Below are positions 23,955-37,933 of a DNA stretch of 64,000 nucleotides, in pieces. Within the stretch, counting starts at the first letter, position 1. The number at the start of each line of letters is the position of its first letter. The translations under genes and the position numbers were made by a program. Below the pieces are notes generated by a model. The model searched no databases. It was given only the letters and a program-made list of their open reading frames with translations, and was not told where the DNA came from. Source of the DNA: Gyromitra esculenta (lineage: Eukaryota > Ascomycota > Pezizomycetes > Pezizales > Discinaceae); contig JBCAML010000004.1 in the NCBI GenBank assembly GCA_038503075.1, positions 641,149 through 705,148 on the forward strand, written 5' to 3'.

Positions 23955-25572
23955 TTCCCAAATAGGTTTCCCATTTATATCAACTCTCACAACTTTCAAG
24001 CGTTGATAGTCTGGACCGTCGATATCTCCAGGATTTCGAGTATCCTCAGCCAAACCTTTTTCAACGCTTAGTGTAGAATTCTTTCTACCGTACTTTGACG
24101 GTGCTTTCTCGGGTCGTAACTCGGGCTCAATTGGTTGCCTTCCAGGAACTGAGAAAGATGCTTGCCGTGCAGTGAGCTGTTGCTGCGCCAGAGGCGACGA
24201 GCTCATGTTTGTTGAAGCACGCAATTCGCTCTCGTATTGTGCAAATTCCAACTTCTCCGATGCCAGTCGTCTGGTGATCGACGTAGGTGACTCCACGAAT
24301 TGCGAATTTTCAGGCGTCTTCCCCATCTCTTGGTGTTCTATTAAAGGCGCGAGTAGTAACTTTACACACATCGGAGCACAAGCTAAGATTATCGCGAGGG
24401 AGATCTCGATCTGCGACCAGCCTATGGCTTGAGGTACAGAAACATTGAGAAGTTGAGTGGCAAAACGAAGCGCAGAAGCGACAATCACAAATGCTGTTAC
24501 ATTCCCAATTAATTTAGCAAGTTGCTTCAAATTCTGTCTATTGCAGTTTCCATTCCTTGGGGATTACCTCCGAAAAAATAGAGAATCGAAACCCCGATCC
24601 TTTGCCGTATTGTGAGGTTCGCGCGGAAGAGCAATGGGACTGGAACTGCTAATACTAGAGTGTTCGTGACGATATTAGAGATCCCAGAAGCATATGTAAG
24701 TAGTGTCCTCCGAGTGCATTGCTCTGTAGACGATATAATTAGCCAAATTCACTAGTCCTTTTAGCGGATACCTACGATCCGAATTGTCAAGCTTACCGTT
24801 GGTGTTAAGTATGCTCCAAAACATATTGATAGGGATACAGCTCAGAAAAAGAGACAATATGCAGATCGCAAACGTGATGCCACATACGCCTTGAGTAATT
24901 CGCAAGTACACAGTAATATGCTTCGTGTGTCGCCTAAGAATTCGCACCAGGCTAAATCAGTATACGCCTTCGTATTCGAGTGTAGTAGCGCACGTGGTTT
25001 AAAAAGAATGAATGAGCGTACGCGAAACGGGCATAGAGAAAAAGCATGCTAAATTTAACCAGATAGATGCTTATCAGGTACATGACCTCAAACGCTAAAC
25101 TGAGTTTAAGGCCAACAACGATCTTCGCAAGCCGTTTGTTCTCCTCTGTTTTCTCTGCTTTCCCTACAAATGCAAACGTTGATTTCCCTGAAGACAAATA
25201 TCAGCAACGTCCCTCCTAATCAAATCACTGCGGCCATTAGAACGAAACTCTGGCAAAATGGAAACACTCACCAAGATATTCTATCATAGAAAACACAGTC
25301 TGGTTAGTGACCAAGAAAAACACTGCACCTATCGTACAAACATCATCCCACCAGATCCTCGTCTTCATCCGGCGTCTCGAAAAGATCCTTAGAATGACCG
25401 CCACCACTGCCCATACCACGACATACTGTGCAGCAGACTTCAACTCGCCAGTGTTTCCAAACATCGATTTCGAGAAGAAATTAGGGATTCCCTTAACTTG
25501 GGTCTGTGTACTGTTCTTAGAGACCCATTCTGACACACCTGTTGACGATGCGTTAAATACTGGGGTGCTCAT
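23955..25572 (-). CDS. Pth11-type rhodopsin-fold integral membrane protein, 3' half uncertain
   Basis: Fungal seven-helix membrane protein of the Pth11/rhodopsin-domain family, a group that includes surface-sensing receptors. Exons 25572-25272, 25187-25022, 24951-24797 and 24723-24568 join in phase. Visible helices include YVVVWAVVAVILRIF, CTIGAVFFLV, VMYLISIYLVKFSMLFLYARFA, GITFAICILSLFLSCIP and NIVTNTLVLAVPVPLLF. The family pattern RRRMKTRIWWDDV and FSMLFLY is present. The last helix and tail, LIGNVTAFVIVASALRF then IEISLAIILACAPMCVKLLL, lie in another frame from about 24530. No standard intron bridges 24568 to there: the short candidates break phase. A 59-nt intron with an unusual GTTTCG donor would work. 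The cytosolic tail ends near GKPIWE at a GTAAGT donor (23955), so a small last exon is likely. It could be a decaying gene. Confidence 0.75.
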
Positions 25573-28500
25573 TTTTTTTTCCTGCTGAATTGTGACTCTA
25601 GTCTTGGCTGGAGGGGGATGCGTCAAGACGAGCCCTGGCTGATGTAGGTCTAAGTAAGTTTAGTTTCTATCCGTTATTTCTCTTTTCTAGTTCGGCGAAA
25701 AGATTATGGTGTTATTTGATTAAGATAACGTTCTAGAAAATAAATCCGGCTGTATTTTGTTTTTATTTTTTTATCGTGAAAGGTAAGACCGGCCGTCGAA
25801 GAGCGTTGAGAAATAATAGAATTAAAAGACTTAAATCACCGCTCAGCGCTGAGTGTTTAACAGGACCAGCCACCAGAGAAAGTAGAGAACGAAGAATTTT
25901 CAGAGTAGCGACGAATTCTTCAAAAAAGCAATCGAACGGTGAATGTGAAAGGAGAATGACAATGAATTAACTACATAAAGTCCATATAAACAGGGGTCAA
26001 GCGGAACGGCACGAAGCAGGAGAAACTTGGTAGTAGCACAGTAACATGGTGTTGAGGTTGCGCATGGAGCTCTAACAGGAGAATATTAGAAGACCGTGGC
26101 AAACAGGTGTGAAGTTGGAACGTGAAACTTTAACGAAGCAACTGAACCCGTGCTAGTCCGCTGTCCGTAGCTGCGTCTCGCTAGTGAACGAAGGGGAAAG
26201 ATTGCCTATGTATATATATATGGTGAGACAAGGATGTTCTGTGAAACACCCTGAAATGTCGTCAGTGTCTCGCATGGCTACACTATTGCTTCAGAGGAAT
26301 GGATCCTGAATAGCGATATCAAGTCCGATAGGATTTCCCCTACCGAAGCCTCGCATCTTCCTTCTTCAAGATCACCAGTCGGCCTAATGGACGCTTTGAG
26401 ATTGATATCCTGCCGCGTTCTGGGAAGAACGGTTAGTTTTCTGTCTCACTTCCAGAGAACATAGGTCACTTACCAATAGAGGCACAACACTCCAAAGTAC
26501 ATACTCATCTCTGGCAGAGCCTACAAACACCATACTTTATTTTGTTGATTCTTCTCAGCCAAGAACTGACCCGACAGGTTTTACCCGCTAGTCTTCAACG
26601 ACTCATATCTAATACGAGTCATTTTCTCCGAATTCATCTTCATTCCAGCCAATAGATCTTTAATAGACAACTATTTCATAAATTTTTGGTGGGCTCATGG
26701 GTACAACCTCGATCCCGTTGGAAAATAGATCACCACGAAATACCATATTCATCGATTTTTGATTCACGGCGTGTACGTGCTCGTTTAAGATGGTGAATTC
26801 AAGTCTCACACAGAGTAGTTTTCGGAAAAGAAAAAGAAAAAAACTGCTATATAGGTGCAAATTGTGCAATATCACTTCACGCTTGGATCATATTCGGCAA
26901 TTTTGTTGAGACCATCTCAGCCGACGGATTTATTATTGTGTTCCAGAAGCTTAAAATGTAGCTTTATGTCAGAATAGCATTCAAGGTTCTCGAGTAAGGC
27001 GATTTTTGGGTGTAAAAGCCTCGGCTTGGCTAGAAGCTAACAACAGCACATAGTTACATGTAGGTGGTCTGAGCTATGCGGGTCTTCGATTATGAACATA
27101 AAAGCACATTATAGGCTCCAATCGATCTTGGGACGGGTCATCGGATGTATGCAAAGAGCTTGTGTCCTGCGGTCAGGATCTTAAGATCTTAAAGAATAAG
27201 CAAAGTAATTGAGGATCAACATCAGCTCAAAAACTCAAGCACGAATAGGGATACTTTCTTCATCGAGAAAAGGGATATATCCAAGGCGTTTTGAGCGGGA
27301 GCATTCCAGATAATGCCATAGCGCCTCTAGACCTTGGATTGACTAAATGCGAAGGAAATGGTTTTCTTGTTGTATCTGGTAACCAGAGAGCCATAGATTA
27401 GTGATTCCTATTAATCAACATGCAAGAAACTAAATGCACTCCTTATGCCAAGCTCATCCACAGGGACGCATGGTAGCTTGACGAGCGAGTGGCTGGAGTT
27501 TGTTGAAGTGGCGTTGAACCCTTGACTTAAGGTATTTAGATTCTGATTGGCCATACTATACCTCTAGAAAGTAGCGCTATATTTAAATCTTCTATGCTCA
27601 ATCCAACAAAATTAAGCTTTTGTCGTCAATTCAGGGGTTTGGCTATTAAAACTCTAGTTCTCGTTGCTTGAAAAGTAGGCCAGTCCCCCAGCTTGAAGTA
27701 GCGCCTCAAAGAGATACCTGGTTCATAAAAGCCAACATGTCAAGAATAGCAGTGACAGACCTCACAAGCCTTTCAAGGTTAAAACTCGGCGGCTACTATG
27801 GGGTACAACGGCATTTTTAATCAGGAGGTAATCATAAATATCCCGAGTCCAGTTATAGACAAGTCGCGAAAAATTAGGGACAACAACGCCCCACAACCAC
27901 CCTGTCAGTAGAGTTCTCGAATTGAAAAAAAACAAAGCAATACATACGGAATTAGCCTTTTCCCTACTGGGTAGAAGTCCCTCACGAAGAAAAGTGTCTT
28001 TGTGCATACACGTTGGATTCGGATTGTGATGTTGTAACTCTAGCTTGATCATTCAGAATTTTAGTTACTGCCGATGATCTGAATATATAGGATATTTCTT
28101 AACTTACGCATCAAATGATGAGAAATGGTGAAGGCTTGGAGGTCTTAGAGTCTTAGATTACTCAATGATTTGCACGGACCAGCTAATTCCAGGGCTTTAG
28201 CCACGCATTTGATTGGTATGAGCTGCCTGGGGAAACGTTCCTGCAATCGCTTTTACCCCTGGAAAAGGGAAGCGATAACGTTTATCACCTTACGATGATG
28301 CAATTTGTAACAGCCAGCGTTGCCCCAGAATCGAAAGCCGCCGCATCAAATCAGCATCGTGGGTTGGAAGAAAGCGTGTATTAGGTGGTTGGGCCTCAAC
28401 TGTTGGTGTCCATTCTCGGAACTTAGCGGCAAGCTTGTCTTCATTTTAAGAGCTCCGCCTCAAGCGAAAGCACAGATTTAGGATCTGAGAAATACACGAA

Positions 28501-30629
28501 CCTATTTGATACAAATCCAAGCAAGGTAATTTCGCTTCTTCCTTGGATGGTTCTCAGCCTCATCAGAGCGGCATATAGTTAGTGGACATGCGTTATGGAA
28601 TGCACGCTACTGTATGTATAACTCCTATTTCCGTACCGCCGTAGGTTGTATATACGGAACAACTATCCATTGACTTGTTCCTGTGAAGTGAGAGATACAT
28701 GTATTCTGCGAATTTACTTGCCTATTTGTCGAGCTTGATAGCGGGGTATAGAGTTCAGCTGAAATTGTTACTGAGAACTCATGTACGAATACGCCAAGTA
28801 CCACCGGCAAAAGATCGCGCTGTGCAGGTATGTACGCTGGAAAAATTTGGTTTGCGTATGTACGTAGGTAGCAGCCTCACAATAACGACAACGGTCTGTG
28901 CCTTCTATGGATGTCGAAAGAGCCGAAACTTCTTGTGCATTGCTATCTTATGAATATCATGTCAATTTGTTGTTATCCGGAGCAGCCACCCATCAACATC
29001 GTATGGGGAAAATTGTATTGCTACAAGAACACCTAATTGATCCAAAGAACAAAATCGAGCAAAATCGAATCTGGAAGGTACTATTCGAACATCGCGGAAG
29101 TAGAAGCCTTGAGGGTCTGTTCGCTGCCAATGGTTTCTGGATGCACTTCTAAGCAAATCATCGTGGGGTTTTCATTCGATCACCCTTGCCGAACAGCACA
29201 ACCTAGGCATGTCTCAACCTACGGGAAGGGACGCGTAGCGGTTGACCAGACTGGGTTTTGCTGAAGTGTGGAAAATTTCAGCCTCAAATAGTGCATTTCG
29301 TCATTGGTTATGTTTCCTGAGCCACACGGATGCGGCAACTATGTTGGACCCGCAAAGAAATAAAATTTTCACTCGGAAGAAAAGGAGCTTGTCCAGGCAG
29401 GTAAATACTCCAAAAACGACAGCACAAAATAGCCCAGATGGTTTCTATCCGCGTTGCAGATTCTAGCGGCCAGAACCCGAGAATTCAGACGAACGGTGCT
29501 TGTGTTTGCGATACGACTTTGTTTAGTAACATGCTTAAGCATGATTGGCCTTTGGTTCTGTATCACACACGAGGTTGTTGATCAGACTAGGTATTTTGTA
29601 CACGCACTTAGTACCTACAAGGTACCGCAGCCGTACATGAAGTTAAGAAATTCTCTTCACGCGCAGGATAGACAGGTATGTCCGGATGCTGATGACCCGG
29701 ACGAAAAGACCAACTAAATCCTGGATAGATGGAGTGAAGAGACTGATACATGGTTGAACTTGGATTCATCTAGTCGCGCGCCCTCATAAAACGTGTTCGA
29801 CCAGGCCGATGAGCTGGGCCGTGTTTGGTGAGCCAGGAAAGGCAACAAAGTTGCCCGAGAGGGGCAAGACAACTTCAGGTAAGACAACCAACAAAGTGGT
29901 CTGGGCAGCGGGAAATAGAAGTCGGTATGTCCGTGTGGCGGCGTCCGTACTTATGAGGTTACCTCACAGCCTTCCTGGGCCAACCCAAGCTGCGTTGTAC
30001 CATGCGTGGTTGAAGGAGATCTCTGGGAGGACAGGGATATGAGTCTGGGTCAGTGTCATCAAAGGTTTTAGTAAAATCACTTCATTGACACAGCGAGAGG
30101 AGAGGGAGGAAGGACCCGCTTGGTGGCTTTATTATTATTCCTACCCCAGGCTCCCTTTTCTCTTTTCCTTTCTCTGCTTTGGAGGTCTCCCTTTGCTTCG
30201 ACCCATTAACTATTCTTTATTCATTCTTCGTCTTGTCGTTCGTTGTTCGTCGTTTGTCGTTCGCTCCTCCGACCCGATCTTCGGTTCACTCAGCCAGCCC
30301 AACTAAGCGGCATTCGGTGCTGCTCCACACTCGCCAAATTACCTACAACCACTCTCGCTACCTCTCAGTCTCATTCCCTGGGGCTTTTTTTATACTTGAT
30401 TGATGTTTAGGGTGGGTTGAAGATATAAGAAGAACTCAATTCAGTGCTGTGACACGCTTCCCCGTGATAAATTCACCGGTTGCGGCTCTCGCAGCAGTTA
30501 GTTGCAGCCAAGCATTCTACTATTAGCAGTGCACGTTAGAGGAGGGGCACCCTTCGGACAGCCATATATCCAGAGATAGCTGTGCAGCTTAATAGTAAGA
30601 AGAGCTCGTTCGCCAACGTTCAACCCACG
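25573..30629. other. Gene-poor region, no supported gene
   Basis: About 5 kb. TACATGTA occurs at 27055 and 28696. Short ORFs (for example 27762-28052 and 29454-29717) show no domain or splice logic. The last 500 bases, with pyrimidine-rich stretches at about 30130-30380, are probably the promoter and leader of the gene at 30630. Confidence 0.5.
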
Positions 30630-33600
30630 ATGGCCAGTTCAGCCGCGGTAGGGGGAATGGCACCACAGCGCGGCTTCTCGTTCAGACGGCGGCTGTCGCT
30701 AAGATCCAAGGCACCCCCTCCCCCGCCAGAGTCAGTGCCAGCAGTGCCGTCTTTGCCAGCCTCGCTATCCGCTCGAGCAAATTCCCCCCCTCGAATTTCT
30801 TTATCATTTAGATCTACACCCAAGCCAAGGAAAGGGACGGAGGACTTCACCTCCTCTGTTCAAGATGTCATCCCATCCATCAAAGGTTTAAAGACCCGTG
30901 ACTTTATATCAGATTTCACCGTTTCCACCTCATCTGACCTATTCCTAGCAAATTTAGATACACTTAATCCAACTATAGTGAACAAGCCTTCTCTTGCTCC
31001 TTCTGCTACATTTGAAATCGACACTTCAACCGAAAAAGGGCAGCCACGAATCACCATTTCAACATTTCTGAAGTCTCCTGAAACTACGAACGACACTTCC
31101 TATAAGCGTCCCACTTTGACTTCCGCTAGTTCGGTTCCTAATTTCATGGAGCTGAAGCCAGTTCGACCCCGATCGGGAAGCTTTGTCAACCTGACACGCC
31201 GTTCGTGGAGCTCTCCAAGTGTGTCTAGGTCACCATCTCCAAGTAGTCGGGACGAAAGAAATAGCAGGGATGAAGATGCTTCCACAACAGGAAGCTCAGT
31301 ATCGTCAACGAGCCCCACGAAGCTAAATGGATCAGAGGAGTCCGGTGAGAAACAGGATTCTCAGTCAGTCCGAATGGGGGTAAACCGGGCGCCAAGTACC
31401 ATGAGCAGGATGTCGAGGAGGCCGCTGAGTGTGTTTATGAAGTCTTCAGCATCAGAACCCGCTATACCGTGAGCACTGCCGTTTATTGAGCTCCAACTTG
31501 ACTTCAACTGACCACATTAGTGTAATGAGTGACCGGTCCACAACTCATAGAAAGATTAGAGACGAACTTTGGGAGGCATTCAAGCTGTTAGAAAATGACT
31601 TCCAGAGGTGAGGGGTCCGAATCTGGAAACGGTATAAATTTGAAAGCTAAACATACCCGTGTAGATTTCAGAGCAAATCCAATATTCAAAAAGCGAACGT
31701 TCTTCGGCAGTCACTCCTCCCCTTCCTCCGCAAGTACCACCAACAGACATCCGTTAATATTTCCCCCGATGAGCTTGATAAGCGAGTACGTACTCTGCAT
31801 CGTTGGTGGACTGGGCTTCTTGCTCAGCTTCGTAACCGAAATATCCAAGCTATAGCCGGAGCCGACAGACCGGCATATCTTGAGGGAATCTCTGGTTTGA
31901 TGTCTCGACCAGAATGGCGGTCCCCACCTTCAACATTTGCTCCTTTATTACAAAAAATACCCTCAACTGCAAAATCGCAATCCTCATCGTCTTTAGCGTC
32001 TACATCTTCTGCATATTCAGTTCAAAAATCAGTTCAGCATAATATCAAGGTCCTTTTTACGCGGACTTTGTTCGATACTCTGGCGTTTACGATTGAAAAG
32101 ATGGGGCTTCGAACTGTGCCCCCTAGTATGGTGGCATTTGGAGGCAAGGTTTTGGCTTACGCTTTTTATTTCTGCACTGGCGTTGCCGAGATGTTGGTTC
32201 ATCTCTGGGGTATTCAAGCAACTACCTTGAGGAGAGTTTTGCCTGAATTCGGTATTGGGAGAGGGACAAATATAGGAGGCGTTGCGGAAGGCATAATTGC
32301 AGATTTCCCGGAAACTCTACATTCCCTAGGGTTCACTACACTCGCCTCTACAATACGTCAGTTGAAGCAACCAGTGAAGACACCAATAGGAGGGGGTCAG
32401 GTGGATTGGTATGGGCCCTGGATCAACCGCTGGTGTGGTCGCGACTCGGACCTTCTGTTCGTTTTTTTGAAGTATTATCACATTTTACTGTGTGATTACT
32501 TGCCACAGGACATCTCAACGACTGCTCGACTTGCCGCTCCAGGGTATGTGTTGATACAAGCACATATTTTGAGCATACTCGACTCTACAATCCATCAAAA
32601 GCCAGCGATTGGACCACAATCCTTGACGTCAACAACGTTCGAAGACATGCTTGCAAATGCCACTGCTGCAATTCCTATGACTCCCCGAAACGCTTTGCGC
32701 ACTATGGCCGAGAATAAAATGGTTGTCTTATTGAGAGATATTATATCAGATAAAACGAATTGTTCGGACGAAATCCGGGAAATGTATACACGTTCTTTTA
32801 TGGCAATGTTGAGAGCAGCTGTACGGAAAACTCGGGTTTTTGATGTAGATGCATGCTTAACATTATGCGATTTGATGGAAGAAGTTTTGCCTATTTTCTC
32901 GCACGCCGAAAAGTTGTGCGAGACCGCGATGATTGATTGGCCGTTTTGGATGGATGTCGTGAAGCAAATGTCCGAGAGCCACAATAACATGACTGAGTTG
33001 CGATTAATCTCGTTTGTTTACACAGCATGGGACTTCATTACTGAGGATGAGGAGCGAAAAAGAGTCATATGTCTGGAGTGGTTGCTATCTAAGTCAACTT
33101 GGGAAAGGTTCTTCTGCCACTGGTGCCCGATGGTGAGGGCGTATTTTATGAGATTGGTTTGCTGGAGGTTGGGAAGGTACGAAGGGACCGAGACAGGGCT
33201 AGATTTGTAAGTTCCCGTCTTATATTCTAGTGAACTCTAGCTAACTGTATATCTAGGGAGATACTGGAAACGTTGCTTCTCAGGCTGCGCACGGGTTATG
33301 CACACTATCTTCGCTTGAAAGAGAAAGCCGAAGCAAGTGATGGAGCCTTACCATCTACTGCGCCATGTCTTCCGGCACCCTGCCGACGACTTGTCATACT
33401 CCGTAACGACATAATGACCACTCCTCAGGGCGTATTACTTGATGGAATAATCCCAACTGCTGTTGGGATTGCAGGCTCTGAATTTTTACAGCAATCAAAT
33501 CTGGCACACTCACTGAATAATCTAGGAAACAGCGATGCCCAATCGATTATGTCCGATCTTACAAGGACTGAAACGAACCAATCTACCGATTCTACCGGAT

Positions 33601-34100
33601 CAACGTTCAGTAGACGATGGAGTCAACTAAGAAACGCAATGGGCTTCCGATCCTCAGTTAGTGATAATTCTCCCCCCACATCACCAGAATCACCGCCATT
33701 CCGGGAACGAGCTTCAAGTATTTCTTCGAATGGCAGCCCCAATCGTGCTAGTTCGCCACCACAGCCCATCGGGCAAAAAAAGACGACGTTCAAATTTTCA
33801 ATCGAGTGGATGGAAAGGCCTCCCTTTGGCAATCGGGACCGGAAATTAGGGCCTCCAAGGTTGCCTGCTCCGGCGCAAAGATATCTCGATTCACAATCGA
33901 ATCAAAACTTTAATGTAGATGCATCTGGATGTCAGTCATATGGAAGTCATTGGACGTATGCTGGACGTGCATTGGCAGAATGGGTTCTCGTAGTTGTTGA
34001 ACATGAGAATTTCTTTGATCGAAGAAAGACGGAAGGGAGGGAGACAGACACGGATGTGGAGACGCCAAGTCTCGGGGTTGATTCTGCGCGAAAATTTTAA
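30630..34100 (+). CDS. DUF1765 (UPF0592) family protein
   Basis: Large conserved fungal protein of unknown function; DUF1765 members are predicted membrane-associated proteins. Four exons, 30630-31468, 31521-31607, 31665-33206 and 33257-34100, give 1103 residues. The ATG at 30630 (MASSAAVGGM) is used because the frame upstream offers only GTG. The first 280 residues are a disordered S/P-rich region (FRRRLSLRSKAPPPPPESVP; RSWSSPSVSRSPSPSSRDER) with many likely phosphosites. The conserved core starts at RKIRDELWEAFKLLENDFQRFQ, runs through VLRQSLLPFLRKY, RWWTGLLAQLR, YLEGISGLMSRPEW, WYGPWINRWCGRDSDLLFVFLKYYHILL and FFCHWCPMVRAYFMRLVCWR, and ends in VVVEHENFFDRR. All introns restore this helical core in phase. 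A second S/T-rich insert lies at about 880-970. It stands between the two gene-poor islands. Confidence 0.88.
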
Positions 34101-37100
34101 AAGGTGGATATCTGGATACTAATAGCGAGGATCGTGAGGATTCCGGCGAGTTTTGTGGATCTATTTCTCTATTGGGAACTCCAATTTCTTATTTTATTTT
34201 GGGATAGAGGGTAGTAAAGAAAAATCCCATTTAATAGTGGGAATGGATCCGAGGTAGTTATCGTGGCAGTTTTTTTTCTCTTGCGTATTTTGGTTAGCGT
34301 GCCGGTTCGTATTTGGGCTGCTTATTCGGCGTTCACTCTCTACCATAAGGTCTCCTTTGTGGGTTTCTATTTCTCATCCTCATGAGCTCTTTCTCGTTAG
34401 TATTTTTTTTCGGGGCTGTTTTTCTTCGTTCTAATTGCCATGGCTTTTTCATTTTGGTGGTGTTTTCTTGCATTTAGTGTTTTTCCGAGAGCCGGGCTGC
34501 ACGCATTCATTTCTTTAGGTTTAAGGGTAAGAGCATTGGGGAATAACAAAACGGTGGGTGCATTTATTTTCAATCTACCTTTTAATATTTATTCAACTAA
34601 GGCTCGGTTGAGTCTTGGCTGTTCCTATGAACTTCTACTAGCTCGAGCACTCTTGGATGGGTTTTCACAGCTGATCACTCGTGTATCGTCACACAATGAA
34701 AAACTCGCGTGACTGCTTCTCGCCCTGAGAATTTCAGTCTTCGCGTTTGATTTGTCGTTGTTCGTTTTATCACGGTTTTCTTCCCGGTTTCTACTCTTTG
34801 GCCTCTATTTGGAGTTTTTTTTTGGCCGACCAGCGAGTGGCCTACATGGTATAGGTCTAAAGCTACCTAATATAACCTTGGGTGGTATTTCATGAGTCCC
34901 AGCCAGACGACCCAAATTTCTTGGTAGGTGAGAGTAGGAATTGTGATGAAGATACTTGAGTGTTGTTCTTGGAACTTGTCAAGAGAGTGAGTCTAAAAAT
35001 GGATGTTGGAGCACTATTTTGGTCGTCTTTTAGAGCCAGAGGTTGAATGAATAAAGATTCAAATATGTAAGTTCAAGCCAATAATATACGCTGATAACTA
35101 ACTACCGACATGTATGATCTAAAATAATACTATGGCTGGGTTTGGTGATGTCATGACTATCACGGATGTCGACAAAGCTAGAAGCAGGCTCGCAGGTAGA
35201 AGAGTCTGGTTGGGTCGACTAAGGATTCTCTTAGTTAATCTCCCCTCTACATAAAGGGTCGACACACCGACGGATTTAGGCCGCTTTAAAGTAAGATCAA
35301 TTAGGATATAATACTTTATCCCGCCTGTTTGCTTCTATTCTTCATAGGATGTAGTGGGCTCAGAGCGGTCTATATTCGTCCCTCATACATCAACTCAATG
35401 CCCCGCTTGACTTCTGGAATCATAACACCTATGCGACTGGATTTTTTCCTGCCTTTTTCCCACACTCTAGTGCGAGAGGGATATTGCCTTCTACAACCTC
35501 TTTGAGCACGTATAGGACACTCGTTCTCTAGGAATGCTAGCTATAAGAATGCCCATCTTATAAGAATCCTGAGGCTAGACTTAATAAGAGTAATTTCTGG
35601 CATGAATCAGTTTTTTTTTTTTAAGAATAGCTCACCTATAAGAACATGACTTTCAAAATTACCCGTATCCTTATAGGACAGTTATACTGTGGTAAGACTC
35701 GGAACGAAAAGTGTCCTTTTGGGGAAAACTCTTCGCTCCGGTGCCGGGGTGCTTCCACATTCTCGAATGGTACCATCCACGGCTGCTCCTGAGTCCTACT
35801 GCTGAGAAGCCAGATTCCTTTTTTAGACCAGATAGGCGATCCTCATCAACATACCTCATTGAGACGATTGTCTTCGTTATTGTAGCACCACGCGTAACCA
35901 TCCTCTCACCAGGCCACGGCCAAATTCTGCTAAGGTTAATCCTTGAGAAATTTTCTGGGTCCACTTTATAAAATATAGTCCTACGTGCAACCTCTTGGTG
36001 ATATCGTTATGACGTTTTCACTAGACTCGCTTCGCTAGCTTATGTGAAGAGAGTGGGTTTATAGAGACCCCGGGTGGAAAAGAGACCATACCTAGACCAC
36101 CCTATCTCGGGGCGCAGTCAACGCACCATCTCAAAAACTATTCCACCAAGTCCTCAGCTTGTTCTCATATAAGGCACAGGCCTGTATAATAGTACTCATT
36201 GAGCTGCAGGTTCATATGTTACTTCCGACCAGTTATCAGGAGGCCATCTATTTGATACCTAATGCACAGGAGCATACTAATCGCTATCCAGTATTTGCAC
36301 ATCCCTCATTGGATATATCTGCGAGCTCTCTGTGTTAAAAAGAACTGGTGGCGAAATTCAGAAGAGCAGAATCCAGTGATAGTCTTGAGCTAGGTTGACT
36401 GCTAGCTTATGTGACTGACATCGCGTGATGGGTTTCTCGAATCTTAGCTTTGATAGTTAGTATGACTGTAATAAGTACTCGGACTAGATTGCAGATGACC
36501 GGGCAGACGAATTCTAGTATTAGATTTCGCTGTGGGAACAGTTGTGTGAGGGTTGGTGAGGTTGTCGGCCAGACTTAAAAGGTGCGTCCGATTACTTATT
36601 GCCTGACCTGAGTAGCTATCCTGTCATGTGGTGCGATAGGGTCTAGTGCCTAAGATGGTAAGATATGATGCAGATCTACGCAAGGTTCAAAAAAGCTTAA
36701 ATGCACGTGGCATAAGCCTCAGCAGCCACTTTGATGACATGCTCGCTTAATCACCACATTCTCGATAGGGAAGGATTCCAGAAAAGGGTTAAGCTTAGCT
36801 AAGAGCCTGGCTGTATTCTGTGATAATATAAAATAATTGACCGAACTCGCCAGCGAGTAAAGAAAGACTTGTGACGGCTCGTTGACGATAGAAAATACTT
36901 GGCAATTTTCTATTCTATCCCCTTTTAAAAAAATAGGAATACGTCCGAAAATAGCCCCAATCCACCACTCGAAGCATCTCAGGCACTGTTTCTGTGATAT
37001 ATTTTTATGAAAGAGCAGAATTTGAACAATGGCAGTACATGTGGTTAGGCTAAAAAATACATGCAGCAGTACGTTTCCTTGATATCACCGACGAAGGTCA

Positions 37101-37646
37101 TACACTACATATAATTGATATGGGTGTAAAACAACACCGGTTTTTTAAAAATTCATACATGTAGTTATAGAGATCGGTGAATGATGAGGGTAAGTACGAT
37201 TTATATTGTGGATTGACATATATTAAAATCCAATGCTACAGCTTCAATGGTATAGTTGCAAGATTAAAGACTGGTGTAGTACAGCCTTCCTCGAGCTCTT
37301 AATTGATAACTTTCACCTACACATGAAGTATTTTGAGTATAGATTAAATTCAGCTTAAGGTCGGGAAATCTTTCGTTATTTTCAATGTCATAGCTTTCGG
37401 CAATTCGCAGAGCTCATATTCCCGCTTCCATCTCGCCATACGCAATTACGCCCAAGAGGTATGCGGAGGATGTTACTCGATGCCCTTTAAGCCATCGTCT
37501 GGTGTCGTGCCGAGGCGCTGCTTTACAAACAGCGCCGTCCGCGGATATGGGGGAGCTTCCCCCATGATATCTTTAATCGAGAAATTAAAAGACGGAATAA
37601 TCCGTGCTCTTATCTCGTACATATACGAGGGAGAGCTAATAAGTAC

Positions 37647-37933
37647 ATGTACAGTTGCGTCCAACAAGTTCTTGCGGTTTTTGAGGTACCGATGCAACAA
37701 GGTGTCACGAACCCCAACTCGAACAAGTGATGAAAACATTTACTAGTATTGCCATTGTCACTTAGTGCGGTGGTAGTACGTCTCTTATCATACCGATGTG
37801 ATTTAGCTTTAGTTGTGGGAGGCATACCTAGTGGAGTCGGGGGTGTTCTGTTGTATGGGAAACGGAGGTTCATGACACCTCGTTGCATCGGTACCTCAAA
37901 AACCGCAAGAACTTGTTGGACACAACTGTACAT
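37647..37933. mobile_element. Long inverted repeat, 67-bp arms around a 153-bp loop
   Basis: The left arm 37647-37713 (ATGTACAGTTGCGTCCAACA...) matches the reverse complement of 37867-37933 at about 64 of 67 positions. The loop has no convincing coding sequence. Length and structure fit a foldback or MITE-type non-autonomous element. If transcribed it would give a long hairpin RNA. Target duplications are not obvious. Confidence 0.8.
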
